Positions 1 through 7,727 are shown, counted from the stretch's first letter. The stretch: DNA of 9,941 nucleotides from Acidimicrobiales bacterium (GCA_016936035.1 JAFGPU010000292.1:1-9941); one strand, 5' to 3'. The notes: generated by a model not told the origin, from the letters alone. Numbers and translations: made by a program.

Positions 1-94
1 CGTGCTGCAGATGATCGACGACGGGCTGGCCGAGCTGCGCGACAGCGGCGAGTTCGACGAGATCTTCGGCCGTTACTTCGGTGAGCAGCCCTGA
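1..94 (+). CDS. Amino-acid ABC transporter substrate-binding protein, C-terminal end (partial)
   Basis: Only the last 30 codons are in the window, in the frame beginning at base 2 and ending with TGA at 92-94. The tail contains [19 protein letters not shown], the usual C-terminal helix ending of family 3 (polar amino acid type) periplasmic binding proteins, which close with a 'short helix, G.fd.I..kyFG' pattern. In a Gram-positive cell this would be a lipoprotein that captures the substrate outside the membrane and delivers it to the permease encoded next. The permease start codon lies inside this gene (14-base overlap), which supports one operon. The ligand cannot be told from this fragment. 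Confidence 0.85.
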   Translation, partial: VLQMIDDGLAELRDSGEFDEIFGRYFGEQP

Positions 95-929
95 CCCGAC
101 GGGGACGGGGAGCGCCGTAGGATCGACCGGGCCCGGCCACCGCCGCCTGACACGGCGGCAGCGGGCCCGGTTGACCCGCGGCGTCGTCTACGCCGCGACG
201 CTGCTGCTGGTCGCGTGGCTCGTCGTCAGCGTCGACTGGGGTCGCCTGCAGGAGGCGTTCTTCCAGCCCGACGTGTTCGCCGAGCAGTTCCCCGAGATCG
301 TCACCCGGGCGGCGCGCAACACGCTCATCTTCACGGCGCTGTCGTTCAGCATCGCCCTCGTGGCCGGCCTGGTCCTGGCCCTGCTACGGCTGTCGTCGAT
401 CACGCCGTATCGGTGGTTCGCGATCGTCTACATCGAGCTCTTCCGGGGCATGCCCGCGCTCATCACGGTGATCGCGGTGGGCTTCGCCATCCCGATCGCG
501 CTCGATGCCCGGGTGCCCGGCATCTACGGCGCCGGCTCGCTGGCCCTCGGCATCGTGTACTCGGCGTACATGGCCGAGACCATCCGTGCCGGCATCGAGG
601 CGGTACCCCGCGGCCAGGTCGAGGCGGCCCGCTCGCTCGGGATGAGCCACACCTGGGCGATGACCTCGATCGTCATCCCCCAGGCGTTTCGCATCGTCAT
701 CCCGCCGCTCACCAACGAGCTGGTCGCGCTGATCAAGGACACGTCGCTGCTGTTCGTGCTCGGCACCACGATCGAGACGATCGAGATCACCAAGTTCGCC
801 CGCGACGCCGTGAGCAAGACGTTCAACATCACGCCCCTGGTAGCGGCCGCGGCCGTCTACCTGGCCATCACCGTGCCCCTGACACGGCTCGTGGGGCTGC
901 TCGAGGCGCGGGCACGGAAGGCACGATGA
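81..929 (+). CDS. Polar amino-acid ABC transporter permease (HisM/GlnP type)
   Basis: This 282-residue integral membrane protein forms the channel of an amino-acid-type ABC importer. The basic N-terminal stretch (about residues 21-33) is followed by a hydrophobic helix at about 34-51, then helices near 80-104, 112-140, 150-166, 210-230 and 254-275. The motif [10 protein letters not shown] (119-128) is typical of the family. The EAA loop that docks on the ATPase is clear: [14 protein letters not shown] begins at residue 181. The GTG start at 81 overlaps the binding-protein gene by 14 bases; I see no strong ribosome-binding site, so translation is probably coupled, and a later start such as TTG at 171 cannot be excluded. 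Only one permease is visible, so the channel is probably a homodimer. Substrate is not predictable beyond amino acid or a similar polar solute. Confidence 0.95.
   Translation: MSSPDPTGTGSAVGSTGPGHRRLTRRQRARLTRGVVYAATLLLVAWLVVSVDWGRLQEAFFQPDVFAEQFPEIVTRAARNTLIFTALSFSIALVAGLVLALLRLSSITPYRWFAIVYIELFRGMPALITVIAVGFAIPIALDARVPGIYGAGSLALGIVYSAYMAETIRAGIEAVPRGQVEAARSLGMSHTWAMTSIVIPQAFRIVIPPLTNELVALIKDTSLLFVLGTTIETIEITKFARDAVSKTFNITPLVAAAAVYLAITVPLTRLVGLLEARARKAR
916..921 (+). promoter_or_regulatory. Ribosome-binding site of the ABC transporter ATPase gene
   Basis: GGAAGG lies 4 bases before the ATG at 926, inside the end of the permease gene. It supports 926 as the start, although the reading frame stays open far upstream. 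The ATG overlaps the permease stop as ATGA, a usual coupling arrangement. Confidence 0.7.
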
Positions 930-1720
930 CCGGACCCGTCACCCCCCAGTCGCCGGGCGCCGGCGTCCCCGCCATCGAGATCGACGAGCTGCACAAGCAC
1001 TTCGGTGCCCTCGAGGTGCTGAAGGGCATCGACTTCGTGGTCGATCCCCGCGAGGTCGTCTGCGTCATCGGCCCCTCGGGGTCGGGCAAGTCGACGTTGC
1101 TGCGCTGCGTCAACAAGCTCGAGGAACCCACGTCCGGCCGCATCCTGATCGAAGGCGACGACATCACCGACCCGGACTGCGACGTCGACGCCGTGCGGCG
1201 CCGCATCGGCATGGTGTTCCAGAGCTTCAACCTGTTCCCCCACCTCGACGTGATGGGCAACCTCACCATCGCCCAACGGCGGGTGCTGCGTCGCTCCAAG
1301 GCCGACGCGATCGCCACCGCCACGGCGATGCTCGAGCGCGTCGGCCTCGTCGACAAGGCACGCGAGTTCCCGGCCCGGCTCTCGGGAGGCCAGCAGCAGC
1401 GGGTGGCGATCGCCCGGGCACTGTGCATGTCCCCGGACATGATGCTGTTCGACGAGGTCACCTCGGCACTCGATCCGGAGCTGGTGGGCGAGGTGCTGGC
1501 CGTCATGCGGTCGCTCGCCGAGGAGGGCATGACGATGATGGTCGTCACCCACGAGATGGGGTTCGCGCGACGCGTCGCGGACCGGGTCGTGTTCATGGAC
1601 GACGGCGTCGTGGTCGAGGAGGGCCCACCGGCCGAGGTGCTGGGCGACCCGCGCCACGAACGCACCCGCCGCTTCCTCAGCCAGGTCGCCGAGCGTGACC
1701 TCGGGGACCCGCCGCCGTGA
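926..1720 (+). CDS. Polar amino-acid ABC transporter ATP-binding protein (GlnQ/HisP type)
   Basis: This 264-residue cytoplasmic ATPase powers the importer formed with the two genes before it. All nucleotide-binding motifs are visible in order: Walker [10 protein letters not shown] (49-57), Q-loop [10 protein letters not shown] (97-106), signature [15 protein letters not shown] (152-166), Walker B MMLFDE (172-177) with D-loop SALD (180-183), and the switch histidine in VTHEMGFA (H209). The FNLFPH segment after the Q-loop and the [12 protein letters not shown] region are characteristic of the polar amino acid uptake subfamily, and the length is normal for it. About 16 N-terminal residues before [12 protein letters not shown] are proline- and glycine-rich and probably disordered. 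The ATG start is supported by GGAAGG upstream and the ATGA overlap with the permease stop. The gene ends only 12 bases from the convergent chdC gene. Confidence 0.97.
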   Translation: MTGPVTPQSPGAGVPAIEIDELHKHFGALEVLKGIDFVVDPREVVCVIGPSGSGKSTLLRCVNKLEEPTSGRILIEGDDITDPDCDVDAVRRRIGMVFQSFNLFPHLDVMGNLTIAQRRVLRRSKADAIATATAMLERVGLVDKAREFPARLSGGQQQRVAIARALCMSPDMMLFDEVTSALDPELVGEVLAVMRSLAEEGMTMMVVTHEMGFARRVADRVVFMDDGVVVEEGPPAEVLGDPRHERTRRFLSQVAERDLGDPPP

Positions 1721-1732
1721 CGACCAGCGCGA

Positions 1733-2428
1733 TCAGGGCCCGGTCGCGTCGAGCCCCACAGCGGCGAGCACCTCGTCGAGCGTGCCGACCACGCCGGTGA
1801 CGAACGGCCCGAACTCCGCGAACCGCGACGAGGCGGTGTCGTAGCGCATCGTGTAGACGCAGGCCTTGAGGTCGTCGGGCCGCTGGGCGAACAGCGTGAC
1901 GCCCCACTCGTAATCGTCGATGCCCGTTGAACCGGTCACGAGCTGCAGGACGCGCCCGGCGAACGTGCGGCCGGTGCTGCCATGACCGAGCATGAGGCGC
2001 TCCCGCTCGTCGTAGGGCAGCTCGTACCAGTTGTGCACGTCGCCCCGCCGCTTCGACATGGGGTAGAAGCAGAACGCCGGCTTGCCCTCGGGCGGCAGCT
2101 GGGGGTAGAGCCGAGCGGTCTTGCGCTCCTCCGGCATGCCTTCGGCGTACTCGGACACCTCGGTCAGCGACAGGTAGCTGTCGACGACATCGAGGCCCGC
2201 GGCCGCCACCGCGGTCTGGAAACGGCGCAGGCGCCACAGGTCCGGACCGAGCGCCAGCAGGCACAGGTCGGCCTTGTGCCCCACGACCGCCACCGGGACG
2301 ACCTGGTGCTCGTCACCCTCGAGCTGCTTGACCGCGGCCGCCACCTCGGCCGCATCGGCCAGCGGGCCGGCGGCGCAGAAGAGGTGCAGGACGTTCCAGC
2401 CGGTGCTGGGGATGAGGGGCTCGGTCAT
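1733..2428 (-). CDS. chdC: Coproheme decarboxylase ChdC (HemQ), chlorite dismutase family
   Basis: This 231-residue protein belongs to the chlorite dismutase/HemQ family. In Gram-positive bacteria it performs the last step of the coproporphyrin-dependent haem pathway, peroxide-driven decarboxylation of coproheme to haem b, in the cytoplasm. The family core FYPMSKRRGD (121-130), NWYELPYDERERLMLGHG (133-150) and GIDDYEWGVTLFA (169-181) is clear. By spacing, Y122, M124, H149 and Q162 match Tyr147, Met149, His174 and Gln187 of the Listeria enzyme as I remember them: catalytic tyrosine, coproheme contact, proximal haem ligand and distal glutamine. The arginine used by true chlorite dismutases is not at the distal position, which favours ChdC. 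The ATG at 2428 gives normal length; the frame stays open to 2698, but that extension has no family sequence. It lies 52 bases after the molybdopterin oxidoreductase gene, so it may be third in that operon or have its own promoter. Confidence 0.92.
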   Translation of the reverse strand: MTEPLIPSTGWNVLHLFCAAGPLADAAEVAAAVKQLEGDEHQVVPVAVVGHKADLCLLALGPDLWRLRRFQTAVAAAGLDVVDSYLSLTEVSEYAEGMPEERKTARLYPQLPPEGKPAFCFYPMSKRRGDVHNWYELPYDERERLMLGHGSTGRTFAGRVLQLVTGSTGIDDYEWGVTLFAQRPDDLKACVYTMRYDTASSRFAEFGPFVTGVVGTLDEVLAAVGLDATGP

Positions 2429-2480
2429 GCAGCTCAGGGTACAGACGGTCGTCGTCGCGCCCGAATCGCCGAACCCGCCG

Positions 2481-4709
2481 TCACAGCGGTTCGACCGACA
2501 CCACCGCGTTGTAGTCGGGCACCTTGGACAGCGGCTCGCGGTGGTCGGCGTCACCGGCCACGAGCACGTTGCCCTCGGGCCAGTGCACCTGCAGGGTGCG
2601 CGCCGGCAGCCGGGCGAGCGTGACCGTGCCCTCGTAGGCGCCCGTGGATGACCGCAGCCGCACCCGGTCGCCCGGGGCGACGCCCAGGTCCGCGGCATCG
2701 GCCGGGTCGATCAGCACGGCGTCGCGCCCGGCGCCGGTGAGCGGATCGACCTGGGCGTGCACCATCGAGTTGAACTGCTTGCCCCGCCGCGTCGACACGA
2801 CGAACGCCCCGTCGGGCAGGGCGGGGCGCGGGGGGACGAGCACGCTGAACCGTCCGCTCCCGTCGGGCGTCGGGAACTCGCCGCCGGCGCACAGGTGGCG
2901 GCCGCCCCACTGCACGGCGTCGCCGGTGTCGGCCAGCGTCTCGATGCCCGCGTAGAACGGCACGACGCGGGCGATCTCGGCCCGCAGGTCGCGGTTGGTC
3001 GGCCACGAGAAGTGCGACCGCAGCTCGGGCCGCACCCGGTTGGCGACCTCGGCGAACAGGCGCCACTCGCTGCGTGCCTCGCCCACCCGGCGGGGCAGCT
3101 CCGGGCTGAACACGATGCGGCGCTCGGTGGTGGTCTCGGTGCCGCCGCCCTCCTGCTCGTACCGGGTGGCGACCGGCAGCAGCACCACGTCGTCGCCGTC
3201 GACCAGCATCTGGCTCGTGAGCACGACGTCCTGGTGCACCCGCAGCGGCACCCGGCCGAGCGCGGCCTCGACGGCGGGCGGGTCGGGCAGGACGTCGAGG
3301 AAGTTGCCGCCCGACATCCACAGCACGTCGAGGTCGCCGCGACCGGCGGCGTCCACCATCTCGGGCGCCGTGAGGCCGGGCCGGTCGGGCACCGGGAAGC
3401 CCCACTCGGCGCCGAGCTCCGCCGCGTGCTCGGCGTCGACGGGTGCGCCCCCGGGCAGCGCCGTGGCGTAGGCCCCCATCTCGGCGCCGCCCTGCACCCC
3501 GGAGTGGCCCCGGATGGGCATGAGGCCCACCCCGTCGCGCCCCACGCTGCCCTGCGCGAGCGCCAGGTTGACGATCGCCCGCACGGTGTCGGCGGATCCC
3601 CGGTGCTGGGTGATGCCCATCGACCAGACGTGGACCGCTCCCCCGGCCCGCACGAGCTCGTCGGCGAAGGCGTCGAGGGTCGGGCGGTCGACACCCGACA
3701 GGTGCAGCAGGTCGTCCAGGCTCTGGTCCTCGAGCGCCGCCCGCACCCCGTCGAACCCGGCGGTGTGGTGGGCCACGAACGCCTCGTCGACGGCGTCGCG
3801 GGCGATCAGAACCTTGAGCACGGCGGTGGCCAGCGCCACGTCGCCCCCCGGCCGGACCGGGACGTGCAGGTCGCTCATGCGGGTGCCGAACACAGCCGAC
3901 TCGACGTTGGACGGCACCCAGTAGCGCTCGAGGCCCGGCTCCAGGTACGGGTTCACCACCACGACCCGGCAGCCCCGCCGGCGCGCCAGGTAGAGGTACT
4001 TCATGAACACCGGCTGGTTGTTGGCCGGGTTCGACCCCCACAGCACCACCAGGGGCGCCTCGATGACGTCCTGGAACGAGCAGGTGGTCGCCGCCACCCC
4101 GATCGTCTGCTTCAGACCCACCGTCGAGGGGGCATGGCACACGCGGGCGGCCGAGTCGATGTTGGCGATGCCCAGCGCCCGGGCTGCCTTCGCCGCCGCG
4201 TAGTAGACCTCGTTGGTGATGCCCCGGCTCGTGAGGTAGAGCGCGACGCGCTCCGGCGGTGCGGCGCGCAACCCGCCGGCGAGCACCGACAGCGCCTCGT
4301 CCCACGACACCCGGCGGAACCCGGCGTCGCCCCGCCGGCGGCGCATCGGGTGGCCGAGGCGGCCGAGCGCCCGCAGCTGCCCCCCGGTGCGCCCGCGCAG
4401 CGCGGCCACGTCGGACAGCACCAGCGGGTCGACGGCGTCGGCCGTGTTGAGCTCGAGCAGCTCGAGCCGGGTGGTGCACAGGTGCACGCCGTCGATGGTC
4501 CAGTCGTGCAGACCGGCCACACCGAGGGCGCAGCCGTCGCACGCACCCCTGGTCAGCACCTGCCACGCGTACCGCGGGTGGTTGCGGTTGGCCCACGCCG
4601 CCCGGGCGATGTCGCGATAGTGGTCGGGCTTCTGCTCGCCGAGGCCGTTCGGGCGCCATCCCGCCCACAGGCGCGGGTTCCAGCCGGTGAACTGCTCGCG
4701 CAGGCCCAC
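2481..4709 (-). CDS. FdhF/YdeP-family molybdopterin oxidoreductase (formate-dehydrogenase-like alpha subunit)
   Basis: This 742-residue protein belongs to the Mo-bisMGD enzyme superfamily, in the clade of E. coli YdeP close to formate dehydrogenase H. The N-terminal segment has CDGCALG (57-63) and HLCTTRLELLELNTA (76-90), hallmarks of this clade. The metal-site loop is RVCHAPSTVG (189-198), where C191 sits in the place of the Sec/Cys Mo ligand of formate dehydrogenases. Further cofactor-binding segments are WGSNPANNQP (224-233), GITQHRGS (365-372) and MSGGNFLDVLPD (465-476). The C-terminal dinucleotide-binding domain holds RRGKQFNSMVH (641-651) and a PDYN end. The GTG start at 4709 begins just after the fdhD stop, with GAGG seven bases upstream; the frame is open to 4895, but that part overlaps fdhD and is only low-complexity arginine-rich sequence. 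The true substrate is unknown for this clade; formate is a guess. No partner electron-transfer subunit is encoded here. Confidence 0.93.
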   Translation of the reverse strand: MGLREQFTGWNPRLWAGWRPNGLGEQKPDHYRDIARAAWANRNHPRYAWQVLTRGACDGCALGVAGLHDWTIDGVHLCTTRLELLELNTADAVDPLVLSDVAALRGRTGGQLRALGRLGHPMRRRRGDAGFRRVSWDEALSVLAGGLRAAPPERVALYLTSRGITNEVYYAAAKAARALGIANIDSAARVCHAPSTVGLKQTIGVAATTCSFQDVIEAPLVVLWGSNPANNQPVFMKYLYLARRRGCRVVVVNPYLEPGLERYWVPSNVESAVFGTRMSDLHVPVRPGGDVALATAVLKVLIARDAVDEAFVAHHTAGFDGVRAALEDQSLDDLLHLSGVDRPTLDAFADELVRAGGAVHVWSMGITQHRGSADTVRAIVNLALAQGSVGRDGVGLMPIRGHSGVQGGAEMGAYATALPGGAPVDAEHAAELGAEWGFPVPDRPGLTAPEMVDAAGRGDLDVLWMSGGNFLDVLPDPPAVEAALGRVPLRVHQDVVLTSQMLVDGDDVVLLPVATRYEQEGGGTETTTERRIVFSPELPRRVGEARSEWRLFAEVANRVRPELRSHFSWPTNRDLRAEIARVVPFYAGIETLADTGDAVQWGGRHLCAGGEFPTPDGSGRFSVLVPPRPALPDGAFVVSTRRGKQFNSMVHAQVDPLTGAGRDAVLIDPADAADLGVAPGDRVRLRSSTGAYEGTVTLARLPARTLQVHWPEGNVLVAGDADHREPLSKVPDYNAVVSVEPL

Positions 4710-4711
4710 CG

Positions 4712-5509
4712 TCAGGCCTCGATCCCCGTGTAGACGTTGAGGCGCCCGCCACGGGCGAAGCCGCACAGGGTGATGCCCGCCAGCCGCGCCGCGCTCACCG
4801 CCAGCGACGACGGTGCGCTCACGGCCACGACCGTGCCGAACCCCGCCGCCCACGCCTTCTGCACGATCTCGAAGCCGGCCCGGCCGCTGACCCACAGCCC
4901 CAGGTCGTGGGCGGGAAGGCTGCCGTCGAGCACGAGGCGGCCGACCACCTTGTCGACCGCGTTGTGGCGGCCGATGTCCTCGCGGGCGAGCACCGGCTCA
5001 CCCCGGCGGTCGAAGGCGACCGCCGCGTGCACGGCCCCGGTCTCGTCGAACAGCGGCTGGTCACCGGTGACGGTCTCGGGGAGAGCGGCGAGGACGTCGA
5101 GGGGCACGGGAGATCGGGCCGGCAGGGGGTGCAGGCGTTCGCGCAGCTCGTCGACGGCGGTGGTGCCGCACATGCCGCAGGCCGACGACGTGACCGAGAG
5201 CCGGGGCGTGGGAGTCGGCGCCCGGCCCCCGGTGTCGACGGTGACGACGTTGAACTCGCTGTCGACCGCGGAGCCGGTGCCGCAGTACTTGCACTGCCGC
5301 ACCGGTGCCCCGCCCAGGAGGCCGTCGGTGAAGCACAGGCCGGCCGCCAGCTCGAAGTCGTGCCCCGGCGTGCGCATGGTGGTGGCCACCAGCACGCCGT
5401 CGAGGTGCACCTCGAGCGGCTCCTCCACGATGAGGTGGTCGGGACGACGGCTGACGGCCTCACCGTCGTACCGGTGCGTCAACACCTTGGCCGTTCGTCC
5501 ACGCCCCAC
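4712..5509 (-). CDS. fdhD: FdhD, sulfurtransferase for formate-dehydrogenase cofactor maturation
   Basis: This 265-residue cytoplasmic protein carries sulfur from a cysteine desulfurase to the Mo-bisMGD cofactor of formate-dehydrogenase-like enzymes. The sulfur-carrying motif CGMCG is at 111-115 (C111 and C114), preceded by the conserved SSACG context. Other family blocks are FELAAGLCFTDGLL (52-65), AREDIGRHNAVDKVVG (175-190) and VSGRAGFEIVQKA (207-219). An extra CKYCG (73-77) lies upstream. The GTG start at 5509 gives MGRGRT, resembling the MGR-T start common in actinobacterial FdhD, though I see no Shine-Dalgarno sequence; a start at the GTG for residue 9 is possible. It ends two bases before the oxidoreductase start, so the two are almost certainly co-translated and this enzyme is the likely client. 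Confidence 0.96.
   Translation of the reverse strand: MGRGRTAKVLTHRYDGEAVSRRPDHLIVEEPLEVHLDGVLVATTMRTPGHDFELAAGLCFTDGLLGGAPVRQCKYCGTGSAVDSEFNVVTVDTGGRAPTPTPRLSVTSSACGMCGTTAVDELRERLHPLPARSPVPLDVLAALPETVTGDQPLFDETGAVHAAVAFDRRGEPVLAREDIGRHNAVDKVVGRLVLDGSLPAHDLGLWVSGRAGFEIVQKAWAAGFGTVVAVSAPSSLAVSAARLAGITLCGFARGGRLNVYTGIEA
4717..4720 (-). promoter_or_regulatory. Ribosome-binding site of the molybdopterin oxidoreductase gene
   Basis: On the minus strand GAGG precedes the GTG at 4709 by seven bases and lies within the last codons of fdhD. It decides the start of the downstream gene, whose frame is otherwise open for another 62 codons. Confidence 0.55.
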
Positions 5510-5519
5510 GCGACCGAGG

Positions 5520-5537
5520 GTACCGGCAGCCCGGTAC
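5520..5537 (-). promoter_or_regulatory. Perfect hairpin just upstream of the fdhD start
   Basis: The arms GTACCGG (5520-5526) and CCGGTAC (5531-5537) are perfect 7-bp complements around the 4-base loop CAGC (in plus-strand reading). On the minus strand the structure ends 10 bases before the fdhD GTG, where a ribosome-binding site would normally be. It could be an operator, a 5'-leader structure, or the second half of a tandem terminator for the sulfatase-fold gene. Sequence alone does not separate these. Confidence 0.4.
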
Positions 5538-5545
5538 GGCGCGGC

Positions 5546-5563
5546 CGGCCCGCTGACGGGCCG
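5546..5563 (-). terminator. Possible terminator hairpin after the sulfatase-fold gene
   Basis: The arms CGGCCCG (5546-5552) and CGGGCCG (5557-5563) are perfect 7-bp complements around a CTGA loop (plus-strand reading). Transcription of the sulfatase-fold gene would reach this hairpin six bases after its stop codon. There is no T-tract, as is often the case in high-GC actinobacteria, so the terminator call rests on stem strength and position only. Confidence 0.4.
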
Positions 5564-5569
5564 CCCCGG

Positions 5570-7702
5570 TCAGGCGCCGCCGTCGACCACCGTCACGGGA
5601 TGCAGGACCGGGTCGCCGACCGGGCCGTCGACGACGTAGGCCGTGAGCTCGTTGTTGCCCTCGATGAAGAGGCGGGGTGGCAGCAGGCCGTGCACCAGCC
5701 GGGCGTCGTCGCCGGTCTCCTCGACCGTCGTGACGGCACCGATCGTGCCGTTCAGGGCGTAGGCGACGACGGTCGAGGCCGGCAGGTCCGACGTGCCGAC
5801 GACCTCGAGGGGCAGGGGCTCGTCGACAGCGGCGACCTCCAGCGCGGCCCGGTCATCCACGGCGATGTCGGCCGTGGACGGTTCCCCGATCGTGGCGTCG
5901 TCGACGGGCTGGCCGACGAGGTCGCCGTGCTGGGTGCGCTTCCACACGGCATCTGGACCGGAGGACGGTACCCGGTCGGCCGCGAGCACCCGGTCGAACG
6001 GGGCGGCCGCGTCCACCTGGACGAGCGGTTCACCGTCGTCGGCGCGCAGCCGGTTGCGCTGGTTGTCCAGGAACGGCTTGGTCGAGCCGTCACGGCTGGT
6101 CGCCGCATGGGCGGGCTGACCGTCGACCGGCCAGTAGGGATCGACGCCGAGGATGTCGGCGATCGTGGGCACGATGTCGATCGAGCGGACATCGGCGTCG
6201 TCGACGCGCCCGGCCGACTGGCGCGGCTCCTTGATCATGAGGGGGGTCCACATGATCTGGTCGGCGTTGTCGGCCGACAGGGCACGCGAGTGGTCATCCG
6301 GCAGGAACGACTTGCCGTGGTCGGAGGTCACCACCACGAGCGTGTCGTCGTAGGTGCCGGCGGCGCGGAACGCGTCGAGGTATCGGCCGAGCAGGGCGTC
6401 CGCCGCCTGGGTCTGCAGGATGTGGCGCTGCTCGGCGACCGCGGTGCCGGTTGCGCCCCACGACCCGTCGAGCTGCGCCCCGACCGTCGGGGTGCGGACC
6501 TGGTAGGGCGTGCCGTCGTCGAGGACCCGCCACGGTGGGTGCGGCAGGAGCACGTGGTCGAACACGAAGCGGGGGCGGTCGCCCGCCGCCACGTCCAGGT
6601 GATCGATCCTGTCCTCGACGTCCTCGAAGACGTGGTCGAACCCGATGGTCGGCATGCCGAGGAAGGCCTTGGGGGCGGGCGACGTGTCGCGCCACAGGTC
6701 GATCGCGTCGCCGAAGAGAGCGCCGAGGTCGCCGGACGGGCCCACGTGGCAGACCTCTCGCGGGCACATGCCCGTCACCTCTTCGTTGATCTGCATGTCG
6801 TAGCTGTCACCGAGGAGCGTGAAGATGTTGTCGGCGGCATGCGGGCTGCCGAAGATCCCCGACTCCATCGTGTGGGGGTAGCGCCCCGCGAGCATCGCCG
6901 GCACGGCGTCCAGCGTGTACCCGGCCACGGTCGTGTGGTTGCGGTACCACGTGCTCTCCGCTGCGAGGGCGGCGAAGTGGGGGTAGAGGTCGGCATCGAT
7001 CTGCCCGCTCCCGTCGAGCAACGACACGAGCGGCAGCGCATCGAACGTGATGAACAGCACGTTCGGCGGATCGTCACCCAGCTGGTCGGCGATGGCGGCC
7101 GCGGGGACCTCGGTGGTCGTCGCCGAGACACCGAACACGAGGCTCGACGCCGGTGACAGGAACAGGAACTGCGCCAGGAAGAGCACCGACGAGGCGCCCG
7201 CGATGCGCAGGAAGGTGCCCGACGAGGGCGACCGCCTCCGCACCACCACGAGCAGGACCCCGGCCACGGCGCCCCCGAGGAGCAACGCGACGGCGCGGCC
7301 CGGCCACTCGGTGACGTCCCTGCCCAGCCGCCACGCCGCGATCGCACCCAGGACGCCGACGAGGGCGGCGTGCACGGTCGCGCCGTGCCGGCGGCCGAGC
7401 GTGCGCGCCACCAGCCCGATCAGGGCCGACAGGAGGGCGGGCACGACCGCCACCACGACACCGAAGGCCACGACGGCCCGTCCGGCGACGCCGCGCAGGA
7501 GGAATGCCTCCGGTGACCGGCCGAAGCTGTCGAGCACCGGGCGGCTGAACGCGAACGTCGCGAGCGCCACCAACTCGAGGGAGAGCAGAAACTCGTGGCG
7601 AACGCGCCGCGCCCGGCGCCCAGTCGTCGCGCCGGCACCGGTGGATTCGCTGGTCGACGAGCCCGGCTCCCTGGTTCCGGTGCCGCGATCGTCGACTGCC
7701 AT
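5570..7702 (-). CDS. Membrane-anchored sulfatase/phosphotransferase-fold enzyme
   Basis: This 710-residue protein has a Ser/Thr-rich N-terminus (1-30), about five hydrophobic helices (near 37-58, 73-98, 107-125, 136-155, 168-190), then an alkaline-phosphatase-superfamily catalytic domain (about 213-520) expected outside the membrane. Metal-site residues are visible: D221 in NVLFITFDALP, and D461/H462 in VVTSDHGKSF. The nucleophile position is T263 in GYTLDAVPAMLAGRYP; no Cys/Ser-x-Pro-x-Arg sulfatase motif is present, so it should not carry formylglycine. HVLLPHPPW (383-391) and STWYRNHTTV (250-259) are typical of actinobacterial membrane sulfatase-like proteins. The last 185 residues form a domain I do not recognise. 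Thr nucleophiles occur in phosphoethanolamine and phosphoglycerol transferases, so transfer or hydrolysis on a surface polymer or lipid is plausible. The ATG at 7702 lies 25 bases after the methyltransferase gene; the longer open frame to 7927 is low complexity and overlaps that gene. Confidence 0.88.
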   Translation of the reverse strand: MAVDDRGTGTREPGSSTSESTGAGATTGRRARRVRHEFLLSLELVALATFAFSRPVLDSFGRSPEAFLLRGVAGRAVVAFGVVVAVVPALLSALIGLVARTLGRRHGATVHAALVGVLGAIAAWRLGRDVTEWPGRAVALLLGGAVAGVLLVVVRRRSPSSGTFLRIAGASSVLFLAQFLFLSPASSLVFGVSATTTEVPAAAIADQLGDDPPNVLFITFDALPLVSLLDGSGQIDADLYPHFAALAAESTWYRNHTTVAGYTLDAVPAMLAGRYPHTMESGIFGSPHAADNIFTLLGDSYDMQINEEVTGMCPREVCHVGPSGDLGALFGDAIDLWRDTSPAPKAFLGMPTIGFDHVFEDVEDRIDHLDVAAGDRPRFVFDHVLLPHPPWRVLDDGTPYQVRTPTVGAQLDGSWGATGTAVAEQRHILQTQAADALLGRYLDAFRAAGTYDDTLVVVTSDHGKSFLPDDHSRALSADNADQIMWTPLMIKEPRQSAGRVDDADVRSIDIVPTIADILGVDPYWPVDGQPAHAATSRDGSTKPFLDNQRNRLRADDGEPLVQVDAAAPFDRVLAADRVPSSGPDAVWKRTQHGDLVGQPVDDATIGEPSTADIAVDDRAALEVAAVDEPLPLEVVGTSDLPASTVVAYALNGTIGAVTTVEETGDDARLVHGLLPPRLFIEGNNELTAYVVDGPVGDPVLHPVTVVDGGA

Positions 7703-7727
7703 CGGTGGGCGGCCCCAGCGGCCCGGG

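Noticed and set aside
215..925. Open frame extending the ABC ATPase gene upstream to 215
   Set aside because: It overlaps the permease completely, encodes arginine/histidine-rich low-complexity sequence, and the family N-terminus begins after the ATG at 926, which has a good ribosome-binding site.
1721..1732. Bidirectional terminator between the convergent ABC ATPase and chdC genes
   Set aside because: Only 12 bases separate the two stops and I find no convincing stem with a T-tract; transcripts probably overlap or terminate by another means.
2429..2698. N-terminal extension of ChdC to 2698
   Set aside because: It overlaps the end of the oxidoreductase gene and is Arg/Cys/Pro-rich; the family sequence starts at the ATG at 2428.
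2757..4733. Long plus-strand ORF (658 codons)
   Set aside because: Antisense shadow of the molybdopterin oxidoreductase in GC-rich DNA; His/Arg/Gly-rich with no recognisable domain.
4710..4895. N-terminal extension of the molybdopterin oxidoreductase
   Set aside because: It lies inside fdhD in another frame and is arginine/glycine-rich; the GTG at 4709 has an upstream GAGG and gives the normal family N-terminus.
4907..7156. Long plus-strand ORF (749 codons)
   Set aside because: Antisense to fdhD and the sulfatase-fold gene; composition biased and it crosses the intergenic hairpins.
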